DNA of 57,959 bases from Salinisphaera sp. G21_0 (lineage in GTDB: Bacteria > Pseudomonadota > Gammaproteobacteria > Pseudomonadales > Endozoicomonadaceae). The stretch is taken from assembly GCF_017744115.1 (NCBI RefSeq), contig NZ_JAGHQW010000040.1, positions 1 to 57,959 of the forward strand, read 5' to 3'. A program made the position numbers and the translations under genes. The notes under the pieces were generated by a model that saw only the letters and a list, made by a program, of their open reading frames with translations, was not told the origin of the DNA and searched no databases. Numbering within the stretch: position 1 is the stretch's first letter; every line of letters starts with the position of its first letter. Positions 1 through 7,569 of the stretch are shown in pieces.

Positions 1-205
1 TTAGCTACTTAACCATCCAAAACAGGAAAAACTGTCTTTAAAAATGATGATGAAGTAAAGCCAGAAAGATCATGGTCAAATAAGAAATGTTGAACCTTTT
101 CGAATTGAAGTGGTTTAACCGTACTGCACGGCAAAAACATGAGCATTTTTTGAACAGACAAGCAGGCTAAAAAAGTGCAAAATACCTCCTTTTTCCTGAT
201 TATCT

Positions 206-791
206 ATGTCTGCAAAATCCCTGTTCTCTAAATTCAGCACCCTCACCGACCCTCGTGATCCCAAGAAAACAACACATATTCTGGCAGAGATTATGTTCAT
301 CGCTGTTTGCGCCATTCTATGTGGAGCCGATGACTGGAACGCTATTAGACTGTTCGCTACAACCAAAGAAAAATGGTTCCGAAAATATCTGACTTTACCC
401 GGTGGAATCCCCGTTGCCATTACATTTAATTGAGTCTTTGCTGCTATTGATCCAGATGAGTTTCGCCAGATCTTTATCCAGTGGATACGGGATGTTCTTG
501 CAGGCCTAGAACTTTCCGACAGCAGAATCGTCGCTATAGATGGAAAGACCATTAAAGGTTCAGCATGGAACAAGGGCAAAGATGCCATTCACATGGTCAA
601 TGCCTGGTGCACCGAAGCAGGACTGTCTCTGGGGCAATATAAGGTGGATGCCAAGTCTAATGAAATTACCGCCATTCCCGCCCTGCTCAAACTCCTTGAA
701 CTGGCTAGCAGCCTGGTCACCATTGATGCAATGGGTTGCCAGAAGAAAATTGCCACTGCAATTCTAAAAAAAGAAGCAGACTACTTGTTGG
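206..791 (+). pseudogene. ISAs1-family transposase, N-terminal and central part (broken)
   Basis: First segment of a transposase of the ISAs1 / H-repeat-associated type. It begins MSAKSLFSKFSTLTDPRDPK, as these proteins do. A TGA at 431-433 interrupts the frame where the family normally has TFNRVF; a single C-to-T change of CGA explains it. The same frame then stays open through IDPDEF and VAIDGKTIKGS (the DGK region near a catalytic Asp) up to KKEADYLLA, where a 218-bp MITE is inserted. The gene resumes at 1010 and again at 3081. With both insertions and their target copies removed, one frame runs from 206 to 3187. Dead as a transposase. Confidence 0.85.
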
Positions 792-1018
792 CAGGGCTTA
801 CGCACCAACGGCTAAAAATCGGTAGACCTTGGCATCTGTGACGTATAGGCAAACCAATCACCAATCGCATGTCAAAAAAACGCATATATACGTCAATAGA
901 CGTTTAAAATAATGACTATTTTGATTAATAATCCTGAAAAATAATCCTTATGCGGTCATTTTAACTGCGTTAACCTATTTTGATAGTGTTAACTGATGCG
1001 TAAGCCCTGACTTGTTGG
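783..1018. mobile_element. MITE of 218 bp (792-1009) with 9-bp target duplication, inserted in the ISAs1 gene
   Basis: Perfect 13-bp terminal inverted repeats CAGGGCTTACGCA (792-804) and TGCGTAAGCCCTG (997-1009) flank 192 bp of AT-rich sequence with no credible gene. The 9-bp target ACTTGTTGG occurs directly on both sides (783-791 and 1010-1018). Removing the element plus one target copy rejoins the transposase codons as ADYLLAVKGN. It is non-autonomous and presumably moved by a transposase encoded elsewhere; no enzyme in this window has matching ends. Confidence 0.85.
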
Positions 1019-1406
1019 CTGTGAAAGGCAACCAGAAAAAACTCTATGGTGAACTGGCTCGAGCCTTTGAACAGCTTTGGCAAGACAATCCGGAAGACGC
1101 TCCCAGCCTTGAGTTTGCCGAACAGGAAGGTAAATCGCATGGCCGCATGGAACATCGTAGATGCTGGGTTATCAACAATATTGCTGAAGCTTCCAACGCA
1201 GCTGGCTGGAAAGCCAAAACGATAGCTGCCGTCCAGTTGGACAGCCAGAAAAAAGCCAAAGGAAACACATTAATCCGTTACTTCATATCAAGTCGTAAGC
1301 TGTCTGCTGAAGAGGTACTTGAGGCTACAAGAAAGCACTGGTTAATAGAGAACCAGTTGCACTGGGTTCTTGATGTTGCTTTTGATGAAGATCGTTGCAG
1401 GTCACG
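1010..1406 (+). pseudogene. ISAs1-family transposase, third quarter (broken)
   Basis: Continuation of the gene that starts at 206, in register once the MITE is removed. It encodes LLAVKGNQKKLYGEL, then the SHGRMEHRRCWV region and HWLIENQLHWVLDVAFDEDR, the conserved ISAs1 C-terminal block holding the catalytic Glu. The frame breaks at 1406, where an IS3-family element begins, and continues at 3081 with REGYAAENLAVARQ. Confidence 0.85.
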
Positions 1407-1441
1407 GAGTTTTTCAAGATAGTTGTCCCGATAACTGAATT

Positions 1442-2371
1442 TTAGGCGGCCTGTTTTCCGTGTTTATTGACCTCACACAGCCGCTCCGGATTCAGAGCAA
1501 CAGCTCCAACAGGCTCCCAGTTCCGGATATCACCTGACCAGCGCGATGGGTTAGCTTCTCGCGCTTTGGTATACACCTGTTTTCTGTGTTTCAGGATTGC
1601 CGCGTCTCTTTGCTCATGACGCTGTGCTGGCGTAACAAAGCGAATCGAGCTATGACGGTGTTTGTGGTTATAAAACCGCTCAAACTTCAGCATCCACTGG
1701 CGGCCTTCATCCAACGTCAAAAAGCCCTGCGATGGCCATTCCGGACAATACTTCACCGTTTTAAATATCGATTCAGCAAATGCGTTATCATTACTCACTC
1801 GTGGCCGACTGTGAGAGGGTATAATCCCCAACTCATCCAGCTTGGCTTTGAAGGTACTGGAGGTCATTGGTGCTCCATTGTCTGAGTGCAATACTACCGG
1901 TGTTTTAATGCATCTTTCGGCCAAAACTGTTCGGTTAATCAGCTCGCTGGCCAGTTCCCCAGACTCCTGGCTATGAATTTCCCAACCAACAAACTTACGA
2001 CTGTATACGTCCAGTATCAGGTAGAGATACCAGAACTGACCACGCACTCTTGAAGGAACGTAGCTGATGTCCCAACACCAGACCTGGTTGGGCCCAGTGG
2101 CAATATGCGTTGTGGGCTTCTTGCTTTTCGAACGCTTTTTACTGCGCCCACGATGGTGCAGCTGACCATGCTTTTTCAGAACTCGGTAAAAGCTGGATTC
2201 TGAGGCGACATACTCACCCTTGTCCGCAAGTGCCGGTACAATCTGCGATGGCGGCAGGCTCGCATATTCTTTTTCATTGCTGATAGCCAGGATTCGCTGT
2301 TCCTCCTCCTCAGTCAGTTTATTCGAAGGCGCTGGTCGCGATGCTTCCGGGCGTTTGTCTACCAATACCAT
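1442..2371 (-). CDS. IS3-family transposase OrfB (DDE integrase core)
   Basis: The DDE catalytic domain carries out strand transfer after fusion to OrfA. Visible are WCWDISYVPS (first Asp), VVLHSDNGAPM (second Asp) and SNDNAFAESIFKTVK (Glu), then the YNHKHRHSSI block typical of rve-type integrases. Coordinates give the longest part from an internal ATG. The frame is open further upstream (LTSVDERRQLLSWFDEAVVNG) into the end of orfA, as expected for a protein made only as an OrfAB fusion by -1 frameshifting. No missing catalytic residue seen. Confidence 0.9.
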   Translation of the reverse strand: MVLVDKRPEASRPAPSNKLTEEEEQRILAISNEKEYASLPPSQIVPALADKGEYVASESSFYRVLKKHGQLHHRGRSKKRSKSKKPTTHIATGPNQVWCWDISYVPSRVRGQFWYLYLILDVYSRKFVGWEIHSQESGELASELINRTVLAERCIKTPVVLHSDNGAPMTSSTFKAKLDELGIIPSHSRPRVSNDNAFAESIFKTVKYCPEWPSQGFLTLDEGRQWMLKFERFYNHKHRHSSIRFVTPAQRHEQRDAAILKHRKQVYTKAREANPSRWSGDIRNWEPVGAVALNPERLCEVNKHGKQAA

Positions 2372-2505
2372 GCCGTTATTATCACGCCAGCGATTGAGTG
2401 TCTTCAGAGCGATTTCCAGTTGTTCAGCAGCCTTCCAGCGGGAAGCGCCATTTACTACAGCTTCGTCAAACCATGACAGTAATTGTCGGCGCTCATCAAC
2501 AGAGG

Positions 2506-3006
2506 TCAGCAGTCCTCGTTGTCTACCCCGTAGAAGGCATCGAGCTTTTTTGAAAGTACCAACAGGGCTGCGGCTTCTGCCAACGCCTTGTCTTTACGGC
2601 GAAGCTCTTTTTCAAGGCTCTGAATACGTTTACGTTCTTGCTTTGACTGTTTATTTTCCTGGTCTTTACGCTGGTCAGCCTGAGCAGCTCCGGAAATACA
2701 AGCCTGTCTCCACTCCTTGACTTGTTGAGGGTAGAGGCCATTTTTACGGCAATATTCGCTCAGCTCAGCTTCTGATAAAACGGCGGTCTCAACCACCACT
2801 GCAAACTTACTTTCAGCAGACCATTGTTCTGATTTTTGTTCGTTTCCAGGCACAGGCAATCCTTTATCCCGTAGAGTCTTTCGCCAATTATACAGTGTTT
2901 GTTCGCTGATACCTTCCTCTCTGGCAACATCTGGCACTGAGCGGTTGTTTGGAGGTAACAGTTTCTTCAAAACAGCTGATTTACGTTCCTCTGAGTAATG
3001 AGGCAT
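2506..3006 (-). CDS. IS3-family transposase OrfA (HTH protein)
   Basis: A 166-residue DNA-binding subunit. Residues about 10-45 form a helix-turn-helix of the HTH_Tnp_1 type (VPDVAREEGISEQTLYNWRK) that binds the element ends. A charged coiled coil (about 115-150, KERKRIQSLEKELRRKD) probably serves dimerisation. Near its end lies A-AAA-AAG (2551-2545) in the correct register for -1 slippage; the shifted frame has no stop before orfB. It ends 134 bp before the first ATG of the orfB frame, in line with fusion by frameshift. Confidence 0.88.
   Translation of the reverse strand: MPHYSEERKSAVLKKLLPPNNRSVPDVAREEGISEQTLYNWRKTLRDKGLPVPGNEQKSEQWSAESKFAVVVETAVLSEAELSEYCRKNGLYPQQVKEWRQACISGAAQADQRKDQENKQSKQERKRIQSLEKELRRKDKALAEAAALLVLSKKLDAFYGVDNEDC
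2545..2551 (-). promoter_or_regulatory. Programmed -1 frameshift slippery heptamer A AAA AAG
   Basis: On the minus strand the orfA codons TCA AAA AAG contain the canonical IS3-type heptamer A AAA AAG in frame. Slipping back one base gives an open frame (ARCLLRGRQRGLLTSVDE) continuous with orfB. Fusion OrfAB would be the active transposase. Confidence 0.75.
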
Positions 3007-3080
3007 ATTAAGCGTCCATCGCCCACTGTCTAACTTTTATTGGTTAATCAGTAAGCAGGACAACTATCCTGACACAGCGG

Positions 3081-3187
3081 GGTCACGTGAGGGCTATGCA
3101 GCGGAAAATCTTGCGGTTGCAAGACAGGTAACTCTCAATCTTCTTAAGCTGGATACATCAGTAAAGGCAGGTATCAAGAACAAGTGA
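3081..3187 (+). pseudogene. ISAs1-family transposase, C-terminal end (broken)
   Basis: Last segment of the disrupted ISAs1 gene: REGYAAENLAVARQVTLNLL and KLDTSVKAGIKNK, ending at the TGA 3185-3187. This is the usual C-terminus of the family. It follows directly on the segment ending at 1406 once the IS3 element and one GGTCACG copy are removed. Confidence 0.85.
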
Positions 3188-3284
3188 CACAAATGTGGTT
3201 GGGATGAACATTATATGATGAATGTGCTTGGATTGATCAATATGTGATCATGTTTTTGCCGTGGGCTCCTTGGTTTTGCGTCAA

Positions 3285-3480
3285 GAAGAAAGACCTGACC
3301 CCAGCTTTGACCCCAGCTTTCTGACGTCAAGAAGAAAGACCTGACCCCAGCTTTGTGACCCCAGCTTTGCCAGCTTTGACCCCAGCTTCGAAGAAAGACC
3401 TGACCCCAGCTTCGTTGTGAAAACTTTTCCTTGCATCGCGGGGCGGACCATATATGACCCCAGCTTTCTCCAGCTTTCCA
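3285..3480. repeat. Degenerate array of TGACCCCAGCTT units
   Basis: Between the ISAs1 remnant and the toxin gene there is no gene but an irregular array. TGACCCCAGCTT occurs about seven times (near 3296, 3308, 3342, 3356, 3377, 3400 and 3455), three times within the longer unit AAGAAAGACCTGACCCCAGC (starting near 3286, 3332 and 3391). Truncated CCAGCTTT copies lie between. Spacing is irregular, so this is not a CRISPR. A further short cluster lies at 4337-4368. It resembles decayed REP-type ends, but no matching transposase is adjacent. Confidence 0.75.
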
Positions 3481-3495
3481 GTAAGCCCCTACTAT

Positions 3496-3514
3496 AACCG
3501 CCTTAGCGGTTTAG
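3496..3514. other. Small hairpin TAACCGC-CTTA-GCGGTTA type
   Basis: An inverted repeat, TAACCGC then CTTAGCGGTTTA, lies 25 bp beyond the 3' end of the minus-strand toxin gene. It may act as a weak transcription barrier. There is no U-run on either side, so a classical intrinsic terminator is not supported. Confidence 0.3.
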
Positions 3515-3538
3515 TGGTGGGAGTATTTCACAATTTAC

Positions 3539-3922
3539 TCAGCAGCGGGCACTTAACGCCTGAGGTAAATGCTCAATGATACGCTGATCACGGGTAATCA
3601 ACGGGCAATCACAAAAAATGGCATCAGCTGCAATCAGCCGGTCAAAAGCGTCCCGGGTCCAGTGAATACCGATAGCCGATTGAACCAGTCCTGCGGTAGG
3701 CGTTTTTGAACAAACCATGCCCACATCACCATACAAGTCAGCAACTATTTCAGCAGGCGTGAAGGTAATCCGGCCAATCTCATGCAAATACTGAAGCTCC
3801 AGCCTTGCCAGTTCAGGCAAAACAATATCATGATATTCAAGTTGCTCCTGAGCCAGTGGAGAAATCTTGCTCAAATCACCACTGTGCAGAAAGACCGCAA
3901 TATGCGTATCAATCAAAACCAT
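3539..3922 (-). CDS. PIN-domain toxin, VapC type
   Basis: A 127-residue PIN nuclease, predicted Mg-dependent RNase of a type II toxin-antitoxin module. It starts MVLIDTHIAVFLHSGDL (first acidic residue in LIDTH). It has ELARLELQYLHEIGR (second acid) and WTRDAFDRLIAADAIFCDCP with TRDQRI (C-terminal acids), the usual PIN order. The ATG at 3922 was chosen because it overlaps the antitoxin end by 14 bp; a longer upstream frame lacks family similarity. Its RNA target cannot be read from sequence. Confidence 0.85.
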   Translation of the reverse strand: MVLIDTHIAVFLHSGDLSKISPLAQEQLEYHDIVLPELARLELQYLHEIGRITFTPAEIVADLYGDVGMVCSKTPTAGLVQSAIGIHWTRDAFDRLIAADAIFCDCPLITRDQRIIEHLPQALSARC

Positions 3923-4190
3923 TATCTGGCTCCCACTGGTGGGTGATCGCTTCCTCAAGACCATCTGCTGTATCAGGACCATCAGGCAGCAGGGTGTTGC
4001 GGACCTTAAGATTTCCAAGTTTTGATGAAGCTCTGGTGACAACATCCAGTTTTAACAGAGTTCCCCCCCGTTCAATGGTTAATGGCTTACCACTGGCGAT
4101 CACTTCATCAACAAGCTGATAGATATTCTTGCGAAGCTGAGTCAGGGTTACCACCTGGTTGCTCTGTTCTGGTTCTTGTTGCGTAGGCAT
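3909..4190 (-). CDS. Phd/YefM-like antitoxin
   Basis: A 93-residue partner of the PIN toxin. The N-terminal part VVTLTQLRKNIYQLVDEVIA followed by GKPLTIERGGTLLKL is the Phd/YefM fold, which binds its own promoter and dimerises. The C-terminal tail (about residues 55-93, acidic, DGPDTADGLEEAI) would wrap the toxin. Antitoxin precedes toxin and overlaps it by 14 bp, so translation is probably coupled. Upstream, 4200-4235 contains ACGTAC/GTACGT motifs that could be the autoregulatory operator. Confidence 0.8.
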   Translation of the reverse strand: MPTQQEPEQSNQVVTLTQLRKNIYQLVDEVIASGKPLTIERGGTLLKLDVVTRASSKLGNLKVRNTLLPDGPDTADGLEEAITHQWEPDNGFD

Positions 4191-4202
4191 AAAACAAAAT
4201 CC

Positions 4203-4236
4203 TTGAAGTATGTACGTCTATTAATGTAGAGCGTAC
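4203..4236 (-). promoter_or_regulatory. Possible operator of the toxin-antitoxin pair
   Basis: Immediately upstream of the antitoxin start are GTATGTACGTC (4207-4217) and AGCGTACGTTAAG (4228-4240 region), two related TACGT motifs about 20 bp apart. Phd-type antitoxins commonly bind paired palindromes at their own promoter. This is only a sequence resemblance to that arrangement. Confidence 0.3.
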
Positions 4237-4237
4237 G

Positions 4238-4576
4238 TTAAGTAATCGCAACCTTAAGGAAGGCCAGGCTCTTGAATCTTTTATTCCCCAGGCAAAACGG
4301 AGACAGGTCTTGAATCTTGAATGTGTTCAAAAAGAAAGCCCCCAGCTTTTCTGACCCCAGCTTTTCTACCTTGCTTCCTGGCTGTCGCAATCCCCTCCCT
4401 TTTACACTCAAAAGGGCCACTGGAAAGTCATCTGGAATGGCAACGAAGGCACTGCCCGACTTTCGCCCTTCTTTGATAATGGCACCAGTCTTGGCCATGA
4501 GCTCTTCCCGAAAAAGTTCAATCAATGCGTGCGTGACAATAATATGCTGCTCGCCTATATCAACCGGGGTAGACAT
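4238..4576 (-). CDS. Short hypothetical protein, 3' end running into repeats
   Basis: Unrecognised, about 112 residues from the ATG at 4576 (MSTPVDIGEQHIIVTHALIE); a longer frame opens at 4669. The first 75 residues look like a real soluble domain (LFREELMAKTGAIIKEGRKS, FVAIPDDFPVALLSVKGRG). The tail is encoded by the same CCCCAGCTTTTCTGACCCC repeat found at 3285-3480, so the natural C-terminus has probably been replaced. It is divergent from the HIRAN gene with 29 bp between starts. No function assigned. Confidence 0.45.
   Translation of the reverse strand: MSTPVDIGEQHIIVTHALIELFREELMAKTGAIIKEGRKSGSAFVAIPDDFPVALLSVKGRGLRQPGSKVEKLGSEKLGAFFLNTFKIQDLSPFCLGNKRFKSLAFLKVAIT
4337..4368. repeat. 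Second cluster of the CCCCAGCTTTTCTGACCCC repeat
   Basis: Two copies of CCCCAGCTTTTCT in tandem (CCCCCAGCTTTTCTGACC then CCAGCTTTTCTACC). They match the unit of the 3285-3480 array and lie on the other side of the toxin-antitoxin module, so that module is bracketed by the same repeat. Confidence 0.65.
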
Positions 4577-4605
4577 CAGATGAAGTGGCATAAGGATGAT
4601 TGAAA

Positions 4606-5322
4606 ATGAGGCATATTGAACACTTAGTCGAGCCGGATCGAATACTTCTCTCATGGCAGGCACTGGCAAGCAAAAACCGCTCTCGCTTTGTGGTGGGCGA
4701 GCTGATACGCAAGGGTGAAAAGGTGACTCTCCGGTATTTTTCCGACAGTAAAGATTTTCAGCAGGCAGTAGCAGATGGTTTTACCGGTTATCCTGCCTTT
4801 CAGATTCAGGAGGGAGTAAGTCAGTACGATAATCAGGTGCTTGATGCCTTTATCCGTCGACTGCCGCCTCGAACCCGCAGCGATTTCTCCCGTTACCTGG
4901 AGCTTAGAGGCTTAAACCCGGAGGCTCAAATCAGTGACTTTGCCTTACTGGGGTATTCAGGAGCCCGGCTACCTGATGACGGCTTCGAGCTGATCCACCC
5001 GTTTGACAACGCTGACGGGGCATTTGAGTTTATCGTTGAAGTGGCCGGTTTTCGGCATGAGTCTGAGGTAGCCGTTGACGATATCCCCCTGGAGGCCAGC
5101 GTCAGCTTTATACCAGAGCCATCAAACACCTTTGATGACAGGGCTATCCGGATAGAACTGAATGGCCAGAAACTCGGCTATGTAGACCGTGGACGTCTTG
5201 ATCTGTTCCACCGGCATTTGCAGGCATGCCATCAGCTAACCGGAGAAGTGATCCGTAAAAACGGAACTCCTGAACGGCCACTGCTTTATATCTATACGCG
5301 GGTTGTGCCCGTCACCCACTGA
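4606..5322 (+). CDS. Stand-alone HIRAN-domain protein
   Basis: A 238-residue protein. Residues about 140-238 form a HIRAN domain: FIVEVAGFRHES, FIPEPSNTFDDRAIRIEL, GQKLGYVDRGRLDLF. HIRAN domains of HLTF/Rad5 bind 3' DNA ends; in bacteria they occur alone or fused to nucleases and helicases. The N-terminal half (MRHIEHLVEPDRILLSWQ, FVVGELIRKGEKVTLRYFSD) is found with HIRAN in such single proteins but its role is unknown. ATG 4606 has AAGGA 9 bp upstream; an in-frame TTG at 4600 is less likely. A DNA-repair or phosphoprotein-processing accessory role is only a guess. Confidence 0.8.
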   Translation: MRHIEHLVEPDRILLSWQALASKNRSRFVVGELIRKGEKVTLRYFSDSKDFQQAVADGFTGYPAFQIQEGVSQYDNQVLDAFIRRLPPRTRSDFSRYLELRGLNPEAQISDFALLGYSGARLPDDGFELIHPFDNADGAFEFIVEVAGFRHESEVAVDDIPLEASVSFIPEPSNTFDDRAIRIELNGQKLGYVDRGRLDLFHRHLQACHQLTGEVIRKNGTPERPLLYIYTRVVPVTH

Positions 5323-5332
5323 GAAAAGTACC

Positions 5333-5515
5333 TGAGCAGTCAATCCAAAAATGCGCTTATCAATGCCCTCTCAGAGAAAAACTCTCCTGCTGATATTGCC
5401 AGGACTATTGAAGAGGGCTTTGTTCGGGCTCCCAAATGCCCTTATTGTGTGTCGGATTCCCTTTAGCGCTGGCGGCTTGAATCTTATCTATCCAAAGGAT
5501 GGATATTTATTGTCC
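5333..5515 (+). pseudogene. Possible remnant of a zinc-ribbon (IS1595-like) transposase N-terminus
   Basis: One frame just after the HIRAN gene reads SSQSKNALINALSEKNSPAD, IARTIEEGFVRAPKCPYC, then VSDSL, a stop (TAG 5464-5466) and RWRLESYLSKGW. CPYCxSDS followed by RW resembles the zinc-ribbon start of IS1595-type transposases (CPxCGS...RWG), here with a stop and no downstream domain. Too short for certainty; it could equally be unrelated decayed sequence. Confidence 0.3.
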
Positions 5516-5541
5516 AAAAAAAGCCTCCCGAAAAGGGAGGC
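5516..5541 (-). terminator. Rho-independent terminator of the autotransporter gene
   Basis: On the minus strand a perfect 7-bp stem GCCTCCC-TTTTC-GGGAGGC is followed by TTTTTTT. It lies 67 bp past the autotransporter stop. Confidence 0.85.
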
Positions 5542-5607
5542 AACTCTGTACACACTCTGTAAGCACTAAGCACACATAACAGTTAACCTTAAATACTACT
5601 CCTCCCG

Positions 5608-7569
5608 CTAAAAGTCATACCGCAGCCGGGCGATAAACCCATCGGACTTGAAGTTATCCATCCAGTCATGGCTGTAGTTAAAAGACAGCGTCATATTATC
5701 GTGAAGATCCATATCCACAGAGGCGGCAAACTGGTAGCGGGTGGTGTCACGTTTGGCACCGTGCACCACAAAGCTGTTGCCACCGGCGGCATAGTGAGCG
5801 GTCATGGTGACCGGATCGTCTTTAAAGTCGTGCAATACCATCAGTTTGAAGGCCGGGCGGAAGGCCAGATCATCACTCTGGATATCGCCCATCAGTCGCA
5901 CACCCACGCCCAGTTCTATAATGGTGTAATCGTCGTTTTTCACCTGATCAAAGGCGAGGTAGTTCAACGGGGCAGACTCGCGGTAGTCGTCGGTGGTGAT
6001 GCGGTAGTAATTAAAGGCCACCAGGGGTTGCCAGCTCCACTCTTCATTGCTGGGCAGGGTCATGCCGCCGCTCAGGCCGATACCCCAGCTCTTGCTGTCG
6101 TAGCTGGATTGTACCCGGTTGCCGCTGACGTTACGGTGGCCTTTGTTATCCCCGGAGGCATAGCTGATCATGCCATCCATAAACATATCATCCTGGTCAT
6201 AAGAGCCGTACAGGGTGAAGATATGGTTCTTGCTGTCCATGGTGCTGCCGGACCCGGCACCTTCACCGCTGATATCCGACTTGGCATATGTGTAAGCCAA
6301 CCCGGCATCAAACATTGGGTCCAGCTCCCAGTCTGCCCCCGGGGTAAAGCCATTGGTTTTGTCCTTGTAGCCAAACACGCCGTCTTTCTCATCCTGTTTG
6401 GCGTCGTTGTAGGCATATTGAATCCAGACACCACCGGACTCCATCATATCGCCACTGTTCATGCCGGTGCGGCGGTTGGTATTGCGGGTATCAATGGCTT
6501 TACTGGACATCTGTTGTGCATCGCGGGCGGCGGTAATGTTGCTGCCGGTATCATTAGGTGTGAGCTGTTTGGCCAGGTTGGCGGCAGTGGCTGGGGAGGT
6601 TGCCCGTTGGACCACAAAAGCATTGAGCGGATCGTCAACTGTGGCGCGCGACTGGGCGTCGGCAGCTGGTACTTTTTTTGGTGCAACGGCTATGTCCACA
6701 GCCCGGACCGCAGAAGCTGGGGCACCGCCTGTGAACGCCAGCTTACAAATGTGGTCTTTCATAGGCTGGATGGCCAGAATCATCTTTTTCTTATCCTTTG
6801 GATTCAGGATTGCGTGATAGTGGTCGTATTGCCCGGGCTTAGTGCCAACGACAGCGACAGGTTGATTAATGTCTTTTGCAGTGGCTGTCATCAATACCTG
6901 ACCCTCTTTGGAACTTGCGCTGTCAAAAACCAGTGTGGCATTGTTTCCAATGACAATGTTATCTGCAGTGACAAACGGAGGTGTGACTGTAGCACCTGAA
7001 TCCAACTTAATTTCACCATCCTGATCGAGTTTCGTTACCGTCATGCTTTTATCGATGATCAATTTACCCCCTTTGGCTAACTTCAGAGTTTCGAGGCTGC
7101 TGGCGGTAATCTTTACCGATTGGGAGGGGGTATTCAGAACCAGACTTAGATTATTGGCCGGAACATCAGTTAAATCTTTACCAACCTGAACCTCTTTGAG
7201 TGCCAGACTGCTGGCAATGATGCTACTGGCGTCGGTAATTGGTCCAAGGGTGGCAGCGCCTTTAATATCAATAGTACCAACGTTAGTGATTGCACCGGCC
7301 TGCACACCTGCGTTTATTGTTAAACTATCTATCAATCCTGATGCTTTGCCAGTGATCTTAATAGGGGAGGGGCCGTCTTTAGAAGGCGCTGTTGTGTTAA
7401 TATGGAGACTGTCTACTTCAGTTGGAGCTGTTGCTCCAGAAGCTGATAATTCAATATTTTTGATAACATGACCTGATTTGCTTGCAAGGCTATTGGCAGT
7501 AATGGTCTGAACACCATTCAGAGGTGCACCAAGAGTCCAGCCTGGGTTATTGACCTCAATATTGGCTAC
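5608..7569 (-). pseudogene. Autotransporter, C-terminal passenger part and beta-barrel (out of frame with its start)
   Basis: Downstream part of a type V secreted protein. The first two thirds are a repetitive beta-helix-like passenger (VANIEVNNPGWTLGAP, SLTINAGVQAGAITNVGTID). The last about 280 residues form an autotransporter beta-domain (PF03797 type): GGVWIQYAYND, GLAYTYAKSD, WGIGLSGGM, ending SDGFIARLRYDF with the C-terminal Phe recognised by the BAM complex. The frame is open from 7569 but shifted relative to the signal-peptide part. Deleting one AT of the ATAT at 7570-7573 joins both into one 1017-residue protein. The first usable start inside this part is TTG 7335, without signal peptide. 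Confidence 0.85.

Larger units (their letters stand above)
1400..3087 (-). mobile_element. Complete IS3-family insertion sequence (about 1407-3080)
   Basis: A two-gene element (orfA 2506-3006, orfB 1442-2371, minus strand) lies between two copies of GGTCACG (1400-1406 and 3081-3087). Taking out one copy plus the intervening 1674 bp restores the ISAs1 reading frame (CRSREGYAA). Related subterminal sequences at the two ends share ATAGTTGTCC in inverted orientation. A 7-bp duplication is long for IS3 elements, so the exact ends may differ by a few bases. It is the youngest layer of a nested insertion and looks intact. Confidence 0.8.

Noticed and set aside
3285-3480. Possible CRISPR array
   Set aside because: Units are 12-20 bp with irregular spacing and no unique spacers of constant length; no cas genes nearby.
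5668-6999. A 443-codon plus-strand frame opposite the autotransporter
   Set aside because: It is the antisense of the beta-barrel coding strand, has no family similarity, and the opposite strand has clear barrel motifs ending in Phe.
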